From: Candidatus Bathyarchaeota archaeon
GTDB lineage: Archaea > Thermoproteota > Bathyarchaeia > Bathyarchaeales > Bathycorpusculaceae
Length of the DNA stretch: 13,854 bases
Direction: 5' to 3'
Assembly: GCA_030626685.1 (NCBI GenBank)
Contig: DAOUTL010000018.1
Location: forward strand, 1-13,854
Shown: in pieces, positions 13,280-13,854 of the stretch
How the letters are laid out: each line of letters opens with the position of its first letter
Position numbering within the stretch: position 1 is the first letter of the stretch
Made by a program: the position numbers and the translations under genes
Notes under the pieces: generated by a model
Told to the model about the DNA's origin: nothing
What the model saw: only the letters and a program-made list of their open reading frames with translations
Databases searched by the model: none

Positions 13280-13854
13280 TCACATGAAATCTGTAAGATT
13301 CAACTGTTGAACTCTTTGGGGAATAGCCTTTTCTGCAAAGTGCTCCTCAAAAATTACGAGTTGGCCGTAAACACCATCGTATCCCGGCACAACTTTAACT
13401 CGTCCATCTCTAACTCTAATGATTGCTTCGGCAATTTTCTCATTAACAGCTGTGCTTAACGCTTCCTTTGAAGCATCAATAAGCACAGTATATTCGTCGC
13501 TGAATTTTTCAATGAGTGTATTGTAAATGCTCCACACCCTTTTTGTGGATGGAGAATCAACGCCCAAAACCGTTGCAATAATCTCGGAAAGTGGAAGCAA
13601 ACGCATAAAGCCCACAGCGTTTTCAGGCTTAAAACCTGCGGGGCGGTCAGCTAATTCTTCAACCCGTTGTTCAACACCCTTTGTAAGTTTTTTGCGGCAA
13701 ACAGGACAAATGTTTCCGAGTTTTATCGCCTCTTGAGGGGAACGCGCAACATTACAGTTTCTATGCCCGGTCCAATGATATTTTCCATAAGCTGGGTTGG
13801 TTTCAATTGTAAACTTAAATCGTTCCTTATCCTTAAGGCGGATGGCATCTGCAA
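13280..13854 (-). CDS. Endonuclease Q (PHP-domain DNA repair nuclease), C-terminal part
   Basis: This is the C-terminal 190 residues of a PHP-family protein of the TIGR00375/EndoQ type; the start lies beyond the right edge. EndoQ cuts DNA 5' of deaminated bases such as uracil and hypoxanthine, and is found mainly in Thermococcales, some other archaea and Bacillus relatives. The visible part begins with the zinc-finger region YHWTGHRNC (visible residues 25-33), then CPVCRKKLTKGVEQRVEELADRP (49-71; C33, C49 and C52 with His26 or His30 as likely ligands). It continues with MRLLPLSEIIATVLG (83-97) and the family's RDGRVKVVPGYDGVYG segment near the C-terminus. The PHP metal-binding core would be upstream, outside the window. 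It ends in TGA at 13282-13280, and the NitrOD5-like gene begins 95 bases later. Confidence 0.9.
   Translation of the reverse strand, partial: ADAIRLKDKERFKFTIETNPAYGKYHWTGHRNCNVARSPQEAIKLGNICPVCRKKLTKGVEQRVEELADRPAGFKPENAVGFMRLLPLSEIIATVLGVDSPSTKRVWSIYNTLIEKFSDEYTVLIDASKEALSTAVNEKIAEAIIRVRDGRVKVVPGYDGVYGQLVIFEEHFAEKAIPQRVQQLNLTDFM

Noticed and set aside
1..13854. CRISPR arrays, tRNA or rRNA genes, and transposase genes
   Set aside because: I looked on both strands and saw no regularly spaced repeats, cloverleaf with CCA-proximal TTC arm, ribosomal signature or transposase motif.

Overview
The window looks archaeal, probably from a TACK-type lineage such as Bathyarchaeia. That placement is inference. 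The supports are an archaeal-type phosphoglycerate kinase, an EndoQ-type PHP nuclease, GH57 glycogen metabolism, a NitrOD5-like small protein, many TTG/GTG starts, and TATA boxes of the TTTATA type just upstream of genes. I see no tRNA, rRNA, CRISPR array or intact transposon.

Layout. (1) 1-548: the 3' end of phosphoglycerate kinase. (2) 549-5266: an accessory block. It holds a DNA methyltransferase (911-1810) and, 2 nt downstream, a full-length FokI-like restriction endonuclease (1813-3396). A 53-residue zinc ribbon and an Mrr-type endonuclease lie on the opposite strand (3437-4709). Short diverged direct repeats occur on both sides of the block with similar spacing (732-753 with 869-894; 4996-5017 with 5144-5171), so the restriction genes may be an inserted or duplicated unit. 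An AbrB-like gene remnant lies at the right edge.

(3) 5267-8979: glycogen or alpha-glucan metabolism on the + strand. It comprises a GH57 amylase, then a tightly packed set of a winged-helix protein, a half-length GT-B protein that has lost key residues, and a full-length GT4/GT5 glycosyltransferase. The last three overlap by 1 and 4 nt. (4) 8996-13854: a minus-strand run that reads, in transcription order, EndoQ (cut by the window end), a NitrOD5-like protein behind a palindromic promoter, TldD, TldE, and a NapH-like membrane ferredoxin.

The most interesting points are these: an apparent full-length FokI relative in an archaeon whose residues at the known FokI dimer contact differ; its pairing with only one single-domain methyltransferase; the repeats around the block; and the degenerate half glycosyltransferase kept directly upstream of the intact one.
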